Assembly: GCF_029784155.1 (NCBI RefSeq)
Contig: NC_073692.1
Location: forward strand, 371,508,813-371,572,812
Direction of reading: 5' to 3'
Length of the DNA stretch: 64,000 nt
DNA from: Uranotaenia lowii
Lineage: Eukaryota > Arthropoda > Insecta > Diptera > Culicidae
Under the pieces are notes generated by a model. It was not told the origin of the DNA, ran no database searches, and saw nothing but the letters and a program-made list of their open reading frames with translations. A program made the translations under genes and the position numbers. Positions 27,421 through 37,521 of this stretch are shown here, piece after piece. The number at the start of each line of letters is the position of its first letter. Position 1 is the first letter of the stretch.

Positions 27421-27842
27421 TTGGATAATCATTACATCGTTACAATCGTTCGTATTGTACCGAATTTTATGTTCATTTTGTATGGGAACCCCCTGTTTTC
27501 AAAATGGGAAACATTATTTATTGCAGAAGATTTATGTTAAAAAATCAGAAACAGAATTTAGTATAAGGATCCAAGATCATATGCGGGATCATCATCATCC
27601 AGGATCATAACTCAGAATGAGGATCCAAAATCAGTTCTTGATCTTGTTTCTTATCAAACTCAGCATTACGATTCGGATTAGGGTTGATACCAGGATCCAG
27701 ATCTAGTTTCAGAACATGATCATCAGAGTCCTGAACCTAGTTCTGAGTCTTTTTGTAAGTTATATTGTTTCCGTACTGTAGCGAATTAAGTTCAAGTGAC
27801 AAATTGAAGAAGTTGTTTGACACAAAACTAATTTTTTTTGGC

Positions 27843-28827
27843 TACACACAAAATTTTCGGGGCTCCACTTAGCAAAAAGTTGCGGTTACTTTCCGTTAGC
27901 AAAAATATTTTTTTACTTTTGAGTTAGCAAAAAGCTAAATTTGCTTGGTTTAAGTAAAAATGAAGGCTACTTAGCCGCTTCGTTCAGACAGCAGCCGCCG
28001 GCTACGAGAAAAAATAAACAAGTCGGCGCGTGCAAATCAGTGCGATAGAAAATTCGATTTTGGCGGTACTTGTGGACTTGATGATGTCTAAGTGGACGAT
28101 GGAAAGGAAGCCAAACCAATATCGGGAGAGCAAAGGTAAGAACCCATTTGACTATGAAAAAATCTGGCTTCTAATGTATAAATTCTTTGTTTTTTCACCA
28201 GGAGACTGCTGCTACTGGCGTGAACAAACATCACCGGAAAAGGAGCCAGCAATGAAAGCGGATCTTTACTAGAAGCAAACAGGTAAAGACTATGATCTAG
28301 ACGCAAACAAACTTATCGAGTTTTTATGAATAAAATTTTCTATTTTCACCAGGTTGGTGCTCCCAGCGAATACAACACCAAAGCCCGGGATTCATCCAAG
28401 AGGAAAAAGGAACCTGATTCATGTTGGTCGACGATGAAAGCATCCGGAAACCAGCGGTCAACATACCCAGAACAACCCGGTACAGACGCCGGAAGAAATA
28501 ATTGGTAAAGCTCGTGTTGTGTTGTGAAAAAAAGTGGAAATCCAGAAAAAGTTTAAAAAAATAAATAATTGTGAAAGAATCTGTGTTTTTTTATTTGAAA
28601 TCTGATAACCTCCCTGCGTTTCGAAAAGAAAAATTTTAACAAAAATTCTAGGCAGTCTTTTCCTTCGAATTTTGCTAAAAATTTGAGTAAATATTGCGGC
28701 GGCTAACTTTTTCTCTCGTTTGCTAAAATTTTAGTGAAAAAATATTGCTAAATTGATTGCTTAATTTCTAGCTGGTCAAATTTGAGCAAAATTTTGCTAA
28801 ATTCCGGCCTCGAAAATTTTGTGTGTA
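27843..28827 (+). mobile_element. Inverted-repeat element enclosing a small spliced transcription unit
   Basis: The termini TACACACAAAATTTTCGGGGC (left) and its inverse with one change (right) are inverted repeats. Each arm carries several AGCAAAAAT/ATTTTTGCT-type words (27870-27950 and 28660-28790). The middle third is GC-richer and shows two good introns. No target duplication is obvious. No transposase is present. Confidence 0.65.
28030..28272 (+). CDS. Putative small protein inside the TIR element
   Basis: ATG codons at 28081 and 28084 begin MMSKWTMERKPNQYRESK. A donor (AAAG|GTAAGA, 28136) and an acceptor (TTTTTTCACCAG, 28201) define a 66-bp intron. Spliced, the frame continues GDCCYWREQTSPEKEPAMKADLY and stops at 28272, giving about 41 residues. 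The intron is a multiple of three and is itself open, so a retained-intron product is also possible. A second intron (28283-28352) lies 3' of the stop, and AATAAATAATTG near 28559 may be the poly(A) signal. I recognise no family. A stop upstream of an intron would predispose the mRNA to decay, so this may be a degenerate or non-coding unit. Confidence 0.35.
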   Translation: MQISAIENSILAVLVDLMMSKWTMERKPNQYRESKGKNPFDYEKIWLLMYKFFVFSPGDCCYWREQTSPEKEPAMKADLY

Positions 28828-28916
28828 CAGCAAAGCCTGATCTTTTTTAGACTCAGAAAGAATCGTCTACTGTCCAAAAGATGATGCAGTACCTAACAAT
28901 TTGATTTCATCCACAG

Positions 28917-30026
28917 ACATTACCATTGCCACTACAGATGATCGATGGCAACAGAACCAACAGCAACAGCAGCAAGTTCAAACCCAGGAACAACAACCAA
29001 CAGCCCAGATGGAGCAAACCTGGAGCATCGGAAAACATTCCTCGTCGACCACCTCAACTTCGGGCAATCAGAAGGGTTTCAAGAAACCCAAAGTCGAGCC
29101 CCAGGACAACTCACCCACCAACAATAGTGCTGGCAGTACTCTTAACATCCCCCAAACTGGTGGTAGTGCCGATAAGAAGGGAAACTTCAACGCGGCTGCC
29201 ATCGGAGCTGCAACCGGAAAACGGTACAGCTGCAGCTCCTGTCCGTACACAACGGATCGGCGGGATCTTTTCACCCGCCATGAAAACATCCACAAGGAGG
29301 AGAAACCATTCCACTGCTACGCCTGTCTGAAGCAGTTCAACCGGGCGGATCACGTGAAGAAGCACTTCCTGCGCATGCACCGGGACATGGAATACGAGAT
29401 AGCGAAAACTCGTAAAACCGTTAGCACCAAGAATTACTACAACAGTGGTAGTAGCAGCAGCAGCGGAAGTAGTAACACTACTAATATCGTTACTAATACG
29501 ACGAGTGCTCCGGTAGTCGTCCCGGCACCTCCTCAACCCATCACGTCCGTTCCGCAACCGCAAACGATTCAGGTCAGCACGATAAACATTCCGACGGCTA
29601 GTTTCCCCACCCAGATAACGATCCCGAGTCACCATGTGACCACAGCGCAGGTGCTAGAGCATGTCACTGCGAGCACCATCAATAGCCATGACATGAGCAC
29701 CCTAAACGGAACGACCATCATCGGGCACCACCAACAGCAACATCAACAGCACCAACAGCAGCAACCGACACAGATCGTGTTGGCCTCGGCTTCCGGTGGA
29801 ACTCCAACAACGGTTACGATCAAACAGGAGAAGGGGGTCCCTAACAACGTGATCACCGTCACGCCCAGTTTACCGAATCGGGCAATGGTGGAAAGCTCTG
29901 CCGCTACCGTTGTTGTTGCCGCCCCGGTGGATGAAAAACCATTCTCCAAGAAGGGCGGCGGAGGAGGAGGTAGCAGCAACGCCAAGGGGGAGAAACGGTT
30001 CTCCTGCTGTTACTGTCCCTGGTCCG
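28917..30026 (+). CDS. chn: chn exon 2: first two zinc fingers and half of the third
   Basis: The exon lies between CCACAG and G|GTAAGT and encodes residues 144-513. A Gln-rich start (QQNQQQQQ) is followed by finger 1 (YSCSSCPYTTDRRDLFTRH, first Cys at about residue 249) and finger 2 (FHCYACLKQFNRADHVKKH, about 275-300), both C-x2-C-x12-H types. A long Ser/Thr/Gln-rich linker follows, with His-Gln repeats near residues 420-435. A lysine-containing IKQEKG looks like a possible SUMO-type site (inference). The last nine codons start finger 3 (FSCCYCPWSG), which is completed in exon 3. A frame reading on past 30026 soon hits a stop, supporting the donor. Confidence 0.88.
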
Positions 30027-30150
30027 GTAAGTTGAATATGGCTTTCTTTCTTTCTTTATTTTAAACAGGAAGATTAGACAGATCCCAAAACTGTATAAAG
30101 GATCTGTAATATCGCTCACGGAGCTTACGTCATCTACTCCTGGTTGTCTA

Positions 30151-30734
30151 CAGGGTGACAAAAAAGTCCGGTCACACAGAAAAATTTCAATATTTCAAAG
30201 AATAAGAAGAATATACGAATCCGACTTTCATAGCTTTATTCAGTAACTCATCAAGATACTTCACAGACGATATCTCGGAATTACACCACCTTTCTCTGAT
30301 CGAACCAGCTTCAGACGTCTCGAAAAGTCGTCGCAAGCGGCGCGCACGTCCGGTCTCGTATAATTTTTTTCAACCTTGGAGTTCTCACAGACCTTGATCG
30401 TCCAGATCGTGTTTCCAGATCGTGTCTCCTCGGTGCCTCTGGTCTCTAGGTATCGATTTATGGACTTTCCGGTTGATTACAAGCGGTTTTAGGTGTTTGA
30501 ATATGTTGAATATGTGTCCGGGTTTGTACCCTCTCACATATTCAGCGATAACAGCTGCTCTCAACTCTGCAACTCACAACTTAATGTACATAAACTGCAC
30601 AGAAACGAAACTCTGCCACTATGAGCAGCAAAGTTAGCCCTTTCATTTGACATATAGATGGCACCAGAGAGATGCAACGTATAGGCTACAGGCGACCCCA
30701 AAAAAAAGTGTGACAGGACTTTTTTGTCACCCTG
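30151..30734 (-). mobile_element. mariner/Tc1-type deletion derivative, 584 bp
   Basis: TA dinucleotides flank it (30149-30150, 30735-30736). The 27-bp inverted ends start CAGGGTGACAAAAAAGTCC and differ at one site. On the minus strand the left-over coding parts resemble a transposase N-terminal helix-turn-helix (GYKPGHIFNIFKHLK) and, after a junction, the C-terminus (RRLKLVRSEKGGVIPRYR). The catalytic core between them is missing, with frame changes. It is therefore a defective, cross-mobilisable element in chn intron 2. Confidence 0.85.
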
Positions 30735-31267
30735 TAGTAACGAATGTTTCTTCCTGGCCCATGTTACATGATGGGCACGCCTGCAATCCCGGTATACGAT
30801 TTCTAACTAACAGAAAAATAAAAATTCCGTGACATTTCGTCTCTTTGTTCACTATAGGCTCGTTAAAGCTACGGTACTGCAGGATAAAAGTCTTCAAAGA
30901 TTAAAATTTAAATCTGATTCCGCAGATTTGGATTCCTATTTCCGATACAGATTTTAAATTTCTTATGTAAGATTCAAGTTTCAAATTCATATTACCCACA
31001 TTGGGAGGATAAAAACCCCTCGATAAATAGAATATGCAAAAAGATGTTAAAAGAATCCATTTCGAATTTCATATAAAGGTTTTAATTTCAGACTCATATT
31101 TTCGGAATTTTGATTTAGCTTTTCAGATTCTGATTTTAGTTTTCGGATTTCAAATTTTGATTTCTGACACAGTTACAGATTTCAAATTCAGATTTATATC
31201 CTAGATTTCAGAATCTGGATTCAGATTTCAGCCAGATTAAAAAAAAACAAAGATTTCGTTCGGTGAA

Positions 31268-31954
31268 CTACAATTTATGTTCCCGTTTTCTAAATAGAGC
31301 CCAGCATCCTGTTGACAATGGTTTTTCACTTTCAGCGGTAGGATCTTGTATTTGTTCAGTTTTCTGAGATTCGATTTGTTCCGGTTTTGATTCCGAAGAT
31401 TGCGCACAAGTTTGCTGTATTCCAACTAGCTGTTGTATTGCAGATAGGAAATTTTGCGCTTTTACTGGCTTCCGATGGCTTGAAGACGTTGAACAACTCC
31501 TGTCTGCCTTCAAAGAATGACAAGGACTCACCCGGTTTGCAGCTGCAAAGCGCAGCAAAGTTTCACTGGAACTTTGTCTGGACAGAACTGCACGTTCAAG
31601 TTGCTTCTCGGTGCCCAAAATGTTGGAATCCTGATCAACCGATTTACTTTTCTGGTGCTGAGATAAGCTACTCGGAGCAGAAGCAGCAGCAGCCGACTGT
31701 TCCATCATCTTTGATCCTCGAATTCTTTGGTCCGCACGCCTGGCTATTTCACAGTAATGTTCTAGTTGCAGCTTATATTTCAATTCTAGTACTTGGCCAA
31801 CCAGATGCTGTTGGTCCGGGTAGTTGGATTCCTCTAAAAAACTCAAACACACCCGATTGATTTTCCGATCCGAAAAATCCCCCGAAGATTTGATCCTTTG
31901 GGCCAGATGGTACAGACGTTGAGACAGCTGCCGTTCCTCCTTGTTGGTATTCAT
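31268..31954 (-). CDS. Uncharacterised nested gene A (228 aa), intronless
   Basis: I do not recognise the family. The ORF runs from ATG at 31954 to a stop at 31268 without introns. Residues about 6-65 (EERQLSQRLYHLAQRIKSSG to about KYKLQL) are predicted-helix rich and align with residues 3-62 of the divergent neighbour at 32191, at roughly 40% identity. A second shared block is SSETLLRFAAANRVSPCHSLKA (about 128-149), matching SSEALMRLAAGDRIFCCHCQEK there. The remainder is Ser/Gln-rich, with an Ala run. There is no signal peptide or membrane segment. The gene starts 236 bp from gene B in the opposite direction, within chn intron 2 and antisense to chn. The shared blocks argue strongly that the frame is real. 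Confidence 0.75.
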   Translation of the reverse strand: MNTNKEERQLSQRLYHLAQRIKSSGDFSDRKINRVCLSFLEESNYPDQQHLVGQVLELKYKLQLEHYCEIARRADQRIRGSKMMEQSAAAASAPSSLSQHQKSKSVDQDSNILGTEKQLERAVLSRQSSSETLLRFAAANRVSPCHSLKADRSCSTSSSHRKPVKAQNFLSAIQQLVGIQQTCAQSSESKPEQIESQKTEQIQDPTAESEKPLSTGCWALFRKREHKL

Positions 31955-32190
31955 CTGATATCACATTTCGTAATTTTCAGGCAGACGAATTAAAAAAATC
32001 TAACCAATTTTCAAAACATATAATCGAACATGTTTTAAACGCCTTCTTCGATAGTTGAATTTTTTATCAACTGGTTCAACTCAAACAACCCAGAAAACTT
32101 TAATCGAATAGGAAAACGCAGTAGCCTTTGGCAGTCGGAGCCGTTTCCAAATTTTGAAGTCTGTTAAAAAAATCAAGAAAAAACTTTCCA
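31955..32190. promoter_or_regulatory. Shared divergent promoter region of nested genes A and B
   Basis: The 236 bp between the two start codons must hold the 5' UTRs and promoters of both genes. It includes an AGTTGA-TTTTTTA-TCAACT inverted repeat near 32055 and a GGCAGTCGG block near 32130. No TATA box is convincing. The bidirectional use is inferred from position only. Confidence 0.5.
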
Positions 32191-33015
32191 ATGGACGAAG
32201 AGCGCAAACTTTCGGAATGGCTGTTTCAGCTGACGCAGGAACTGATCGCTTCGCAGGATTTCACCGATGCCAACATCAACCGGATCTGTGCCAGATACTA
32301 CGAGCAGAGCGATTTCCCGGACCGGGACCGGCTCCTGCGGCTTATTGCGCAACTCAAACGGAAGCTGCGACTGAACTCGATCAGCATTGCTAGAAGCCCT
32401 CCGACGGCTGATGTCGTCGAACCCAGCCCTAATCCACCTATTCCGGGTAAACCTTCTCAGTCGGCAAACCACGTTGTAGCCGGAATCGTGGATGGCATTT
32501 GTGAGAACTGTGGCGGTGCCATTTTACTGAGGGGCGAAGATTCACGGACCTCAACCTTCTCTGGTCTGCCGGAAGAAAACTACACCCTGTCGGATTTCGG
32601 AACAGATAACACCGGTTCCACCTCCTGCTCCTGTGCCAGTCGCTTGGCTCGGCTTCCAAGTGTCGAAACAGTTCTAACCAGTTGCTTGAAAAGCTCACAA
32701 ACCCCTTATGCCCAATCGGAATCGGATGTGAAACGGGTAACCTATTCGGGTGTTTCGGAACCAGACCCGGAAGAAGCGGATAGCTGCCTGTTGCGAAACG
32801 TTCTGTTGGGCCGAACGCCAGATATGTTGGGAACTTCGAGTGAGGCCCTGATGCGGCTCGCTGCCGGGGATCGAATTTTCTGTTGCCACTGTCAAGAGAA
32901 ACCTGCGCTTCATTTTTGTCGCACCTTCAAGGGTTGTCACGCCGAAGGTTGTAGCAAAATTTGTGAGTGCAACAAAACGAAAAATTGTGAGCAAAAACCT
33001 TCGGCCGAAAATTAG
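32191..33015 (+). CDS. Uncharacterised nested gene B (274 aa), intronless, Cys-rich
   Basis: The ATG at 32191 opens MDEERKLSEWLFQLTQELI, and the stop is TAG at 33013-33015. An AATAAA lies only about 15 bp after the stop, a good poly(A) signal. The N-terminal helical block (residues 3-62) is paralogous to gene A. The central part has CENCGG (about 104-109) and CSC. The C-terminal part has SSEALMRLAAGDRIFCCHCQ, shared with gene A, then a Cys/His-rich tail (CHAEGCSKICECNKTKNC). The pattern of paired cysteines suggests metal binding or disulfides, but no named finger fits. Codon use looks host-like and GC-richer than the intron around it. Function unknown. Confidence 0.8.
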   Translation: MDEERKLSEWLFQLTQELIASQDFTDANINRICARYYEQSDFPDRDRLLRLIAQLKRKLRLNSISIARSPPTADVVEPSPNPPIPGKPSQSANHVVAGIVDGICENCGGAILLRGEDSRTSTFSGLPEENYTLSDFGTDNTGSTSCSCASRLARLPSVETVLTSCLKSSQTPYAQSESDVKRVTYSGVSEPDPEEADSCLLRNVLLGRTPDMLGTSSEALMRLAAGDRIFCCHCQEKPALHFCRTFKGCHAEGCSKICECNKTKNCEQKPSAEN

Positions 33016-33033
33016 GCATCCAGCTGGAAATAA

Positions 33034-33960
33034 ATTGAAATGATCTGCTACCTCTTTAGATAGATGTTTTGTTCAAGACCCCTGACGATGCCTCTTTGTC
33101 CTAGTCAAATGTCACATTCGTGCCTTCAGGTCTAACGTATCACATCAATCAGTTCTCAATGCGTAGTTTTCGAGTAACCTTGAAAGCAAAAGTCTCTCTA
33201 TCACTTAACCCTTTTTGAACATTTTTTCTCGCCTGACTTTCGCTATGAACTTTTCGGCCACAATCGAATTTGTGCCCGATTTCTTCCTCTTAATCTGGGG
33301 TAGAATAGAGTAGAAGTAATAGTAGCAGGATAAGTCATCGTACTTCACCAGTTGGAGACACCGGATAGAGAGCCTCTTGAATAACTCAGCGACGCACCCG
33401 CTCGTGGATAATTCTACCTTCTCCTTGTGCGTCTCCTACCGTGAGATTTTTGCGTCGTTATCGGAGCATTCGTTGTGAACAAACTCCCAGACTGGGTTGT
33501 CTTCCTGGTGGCTTCGATCTCTTTGAAGAGCGATTTGGAGTAGACGTCGACGGAGGCTTTCCTCGGAGGCTGAATAAATGTGCCACGTATCGGGAATTAA
33601 ATTGCGAGATTTAAAAGGCGCAAACTTTACCGTCGGCACTTGAGTTACATCCACTATGTATAGATGTGCCAACGGTCATCAATTTAGTTGGCCCGGACTC
33701 TTACCCCAGGGGGCCGATTTAAATTTGCGCGAATCTCGTGTTGAAAGTTTGGCAATCTCAAAGGCAATATCAAAAGAATGGCAAATGAAATGCAAAAATA
33801 AACTTACCGACGACGCGCCGATTCCTTCCACTCAGAGTCTCAGCGCAGACCTCCAATTAGCCTCCAAGGATCAGGTTCGACAACCAGGGCCTACCACTTC
33901 TACTAACCGACCTCCCGTTTAGACCGAGCGTCGGAGATTTCCAGCCTCAGCGACTTGGGG
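33034..33960. other. Unassigned moderately GC-rich segment
   Basis: Two overlapping open frames, 33436-33672 minus (78 codons) and 33656-33922 plus (88 codons), lie here. Neither has a recognisable domain or support from splice sites. The segment could be an eroded transposon or a lost gene. Confidence 0.3.
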
Positions 33961-34489
33961 TTTTCCGATACGGCTACACCACTTTCACTTCAGCGACTAA
34001 GAATGTTCAAAATACGATTTTTCGACTTAAGCTTCAACGAGCGACTTTTTCGATCAGCGTCTGGAGTCTAAGAAAGCGACCCCCGGGTCACCAGCTAGCA
34101 AGAAGGCTTCCCGATTGCCTCCCCCTATAAGGTTGAAAGAAAATGCATGTAGAACGCGCGCAAAACTCAAGCATTTTTTCTCAACGGTTTAAATAGTCGT
34201 TACGTCAACTATTTAGCCATCCTTACTTTTGGTAGCCCTCTTGATGTCGGATCGTGAAGTTCAATCCGTATCAACAGGGCCATTTCATCATTTGCTACCT
34301 AGAGATTTTTACCTTGAGATTGATAGTAAAATAGAATTCAAAAGATATATAAAATAAGTTGCAACGCAACAAGTGTTCAGGATGCGAGTTACTTTCGCCT
34401 ACACCTGACAACGCTTGAGTTTACTTGATCTGTATAGTACAGGCTCTAGCTGAATGATCTTCAAAAGTTTTGAGCCGATTTGATTTCAA

Positions 34490-34881
34490 TATTGAACTCG
34501 ATGCTTTTCTGTAATTCCACACCTTTTCTGCGGCTCTATCAAGCTACCGATGCAACCCAACAGACTCTTCAGTGGCTTCTGTCTAGACGAACTTTACTAC
34601 TCCGACGCCTGCTCTATATGGACTGACCAGGTTAGGGTATCGTCCAGAAGTAATCCAAGATATTTGAAATGGCGCACTCGTTGAATTATCGTTTTGCCTA
34701 TACGGATTAATGGCAGCTGTGGTATGGAGCAATGACCGGAGTTGAACAACATATACGAAGTTTTTTATAGGTTCAGCGAAAGCAGGTTGGTCGTTACCAA
34801 TCCATTCCACTATCTGAAGGGGGTTGGAGTGACTATAAGAAATTATGGTGTCATTGGCAAAGAGCCGAACTTTGCCATTTA
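34490..34881 (-). pseudogene. Non-LTR reverse transcriptase fragment, 3' part
   Basis: On the minus strand: NGKVRLFANDTIISYS, where FAND replaces the catalytic FADD, then an RT palm/thumb-like continuation including KYLGLLLDDTLTW in another frame. This is a CR1/Jockey-type LINE remnant. It continues, across a solo LTR, with 35511-35650. Confidence 0.8.
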
Positions 34882-34886
34882 GGTTC

Positions 34887-35505
34887 TGTTGCGTGAGCGA
34901 CAGACAGAGGAATAGAATTTTCCGATTTGTTAAAACGACCTTTATTTGACAATATCTTGTTTTATTCGGTGGCGTTAATAAATTCCTTTAATGATAATTA
35001 CAAAGAAAATTCCTACATTAATTGCCACATTGTTCATGATTAAGTTCGAAGGGTTTTTATAGTTTAGTGGAATAAATGACTTACGTTTAGTTTCCTTCTG
35101 CTTGATCTGTGCTCGCAACTATGGTAGCACGTGTTGTGTATGCTTTCGTGCAGCACGTGAGCTGGGAAGGTTAGTTAACAATTTATCTATGCTATTGAAT
35201 CATTTACCGTTTGGTAGGTCATATAATAATTATGGTTAAACGATTGTTCCTACCACTCACAACTGCTTCTAGCTAAACTTACTCACTAAATTAGGAGAAA
35301 TTAGGATTTACTAACAATATTCTTTTAAACGATTTAAAACTTTACCTTCGGCACACAATTCACTAGCACACTTGCTCTGCTTCTGATTTTTCGTTCGAAA
35401 AGACCTGTGGTTACTTTGATCACATTTCGTGATTCAAATTCTAAGTGACGGCAAGTGGCAAGGTGGCTATTAGTGAAAGGTGCTTCACTCCGGACGGTTG
35501 TGACA
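34887..35505. mobile_element. Solo LTR (619 bp) with 5-bp target duplication
   Basis: The LTR begins TGTTGCGTGA and ends TTGTGACA (TG...CA). GGTTC flanks both sides exactly (34882-34886 and 35506-35510). Removing the insert and one GGTTC restores a continuous LINE reading frame (LPQLN then NGKVRLFA). No internal retroelement sequence remains, so the LTR arose by recombination between two LTRs. A 5-bp duplication fits Copia, BEL or Gypsy types. Confidence 0.88.
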
Positions 35506-35650
35506 GGTTCAGTTGTGGAAGATCGTTGATAAAAACTAGAAACATCAGCGTGTCTAGGTTACTTCCTTGTGGTACTCCCGTTGTAATGAACATTTTTATT
35601 AGCAAAACGCGTGTGGTTTATGAGAGTAGTCAGAGTGAAGTGGACATTTA
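35506..35650 (-). pseudogene. Non-LTR reverse transcriptase fragment, 5' part
   Basis: The minus strand encodes TTGVPQGSNLDTLMFLVFINDLPQLN, the RT block just before the catalytic FADD box. A stop and a frame change lie just upstream at about 35635. It is the upstream half of the LINE split by the solo LTR. Confidence 0.85.
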
Positions 35651-35975
35651 TTTCGAACTTAAAGCATAACCCACTGACAATTATATAAATTCACAGGTTA
35701 CCTATTCAACATCCCCCTCATAATCTGAATTTTCTAAACCTAGGGCTCTGAATGCTTCGAAGAATTTACGAGCTCGAATGCCTTTCGTTAGGACATCTGC
35801 TTTCTGGAGATTGGACGCAACGTGGAATATTTGAATCGTTTTTTTTTTTTTCTCAAGTTACTCCCTTATGAAATGATGTCGTAGATCGATGTGTTCGCTG
35901 CGGGGCGAGTATCCAATTTCCTTCTCAGCTAGACAAATGGCACTTCGGTTGTCGCAAAATAGTGGTACCGATTTG
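35651..35975 (-). pseudogene. Ty1/Copia RNase H C-terminus and 3' LTR start
   Basis: The minus strand reads NRSAICLAEKEIGYSPRSEH, IDLRHHFIRE, HVASNLQKADVLTKGI and RARKFFEALRALGL, the end of a Copia polyprotein. A 12-T run at about 35839 breaks the frame. Downstream a purine-rich GAGGGGGATG and then TGTTGAATAG mark the polypurine tract and start of the 3' LTR (about 35715), cut off by the LINE fragment. The upstream Copia part is replaced by a minisatellite. Confidence 0.85.
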
Positions 35976-35979
35976 CCTA

Positions 35980-36510
35980 TTCCGACTTGGCGACCTTCCG
36001 TGGTACCCCGCTCGCAAGTCCACCAGTGACTCCTGGTTCGACGACCACCACCTGGTTCATGACTTGACGACGTTCCATGATACCGGCCCGCCTACCTTCA
36101 TGGCTTCCGATTCGACGACCTGTCAGCGGCTCTGGCCCGACGACCGTGTTCTTGGTCCCAGTCCTAAATACGACCTTCCATGGCACCGATCCGACGACCT
36201 CCTAGTGGCTCCGGTCCGACGACCTTGTTTGATTCCGGCTCGGCGCTCTTCTATTGGCACGACACCTCACCAATGGCACGATGACCTTCCTCTGGCTCTC
36301 GGCTCGCCGACCTTCGTATGGATTCCGGTCAGCTCGCAATGGATTCGACCCAACGACCTCTCTTGGCACCTGTCCGACGACCACCGTTTTTCCTGGCTTG
36401 TCGACCTCCACCTGGCTTCCCAGTCTGACGACTTTCCAAATGGTTCCTGGCCCTACAACCTTCCACGGTTCCCAGTTCGTTGACTTTCCTCAGCTTCGGC
36501 ACGTTAAATT
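35980..36510. repeat. GC-rich minisatellite of GACGACCTTCCATGGCTCCGG-like units
   Basis: About 17 imperfect units of roughly 24-35 bp share CGACGACC or CGACCTTCC followed by TGG and TTCC/CTCC. The array is open in one + frame for 173 codons and also open on the minus strand, a consequence of repeat composition with no domain. It replaces the expected upstream Copia sequence next to 35975. Confidence 0.8.
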
Positions 36511-36783
36511 GTCCTTCCATCGGTTTCCTGCACACCAAAAAATTATCAAATTTACACGAGACAGAAACGCTTAAACACCTAAAATTGTTTTGATCCAATC
36601 TAGAAACGCTCTAATTTTATACCAAATCGCATTGAAAATTCACGCACACTAGTAAAACCTAAAAATTTTTAACATCAATTGAGCCATAAAGCTTAAAAGA
36701 CCTGTTTTTATGATGACATAATCTAGAAACAGTCTAATTTTACATCATATTGGGTTTAAACTTGTGACCGTGTCCGTTCATCG

Positions 36784-37521
36784 CACACGCTCTTTTATTT
36801 TAACTCAAAATTAAGTACGACCGAGGTTCAAAACATAGTTCGATTCTATGAACTTAAAGTTAAGTACCCTTTTTCCTCCTTGCGATGGTTCAAAATGGAG
36901 TTCGAACTGCGAACTCAAAATTGATCCGTTTTTTTTTCCTTCGGCGAGGGAGCAAAGCTGAGTTCGACCTTATGAACTAAAAATTGAACTCTCTTTGTTG
37001 GACTGAAAACACTTAGCGAGTTCAGTTCGAACCGGAACAGCAACCAACGAACACGTCGCAAAATTTTGTCGTTCCGGAGCAATTACCGGAAGGCTATGAA
37101 GGAATGCATGTTCACCGTGTCAGCGTAAAATTCTGTCCGTCATTATCATCATATGGTGAGCGGCTAGGAATGTCCGGAAACTTCCGGATGTTGTTTACTT
37201 TCCGTAGGAAGTAACATCCGGAAGTTTTCTTTGACCGGGAGTGTCAAAACTTTCCACCGCTCTGCAATTGCAATGCAATGTACCGGAACAGCAACATCCG
37301 GGTACAACAAATTTTAATCATCCTTTAATTCCCTGAAAGTAAGCTACCCTCGAAAAAAAAGGATAAATTCGAGTTCGGCTGCCGAACTTAGTATTGAGTA
37401 TGCATATCAGAACTTAGTTTTGCTATTGCCCAGACAAACTCAAAGTTGAGGGAAGCCACTGAAGTGCGGTTTTGAACCAAAAATACTTAATTTTGAGTTT
37501 AAAAAAAAGAGCGTGCAGGCG
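36784..37521. mobile_element. TIR element with reiterated AACTCAAAATTAAGT motifs
   Basis: The inverted ends contain CACGCTCTTTTWTTTTAACTC and AAAATTAAGTA, then GGTTCAAAAC. Subterminal variants (AACTTAAAGTTAAGT, AACTCAAAATTGATC, AACTAAAAATTGAAC on the left; inverses on the right near 37385-37450) repeat three to four times. The centre (37165-37235) has a GGAAACTTCCGGATGTT palindrome region. It is non-coding. No target duplication was assigned. Confidence 0.65.

Larger units (their letters stand above)
18936..28916 (+). other. chn: chn intron 1 (9,981 bp), transposon-rich
   Basis: The intron is bounded by GTGAGT and CCACAG. It holds a 106-bp MITE (19782), a CCGGGCA-rich element (21890), a hAT element (23692) apparently inside another MITE, a copy of the GGGGAGATG element (27066) and a TIR element with a spliced unit (27843). 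The stretches 18.94-19.78, 19.89-21.89, 22.4-23.2 and 25.7-27.06 kb are AT-rich with no gene seen. Around 27540-27760 is a tract built from GGATC/AGGATC words. Confidence 0.85.

Noticed and set aside
29111..29635. 174-codon minus-strand frame under chn exon 2
   Set aside because: Shadow of the strongly supported zinc-finger exon.
35962..36483. 173-codon + frame
   Set aside because: Explained by the minisatellite; the minus strand is open too.
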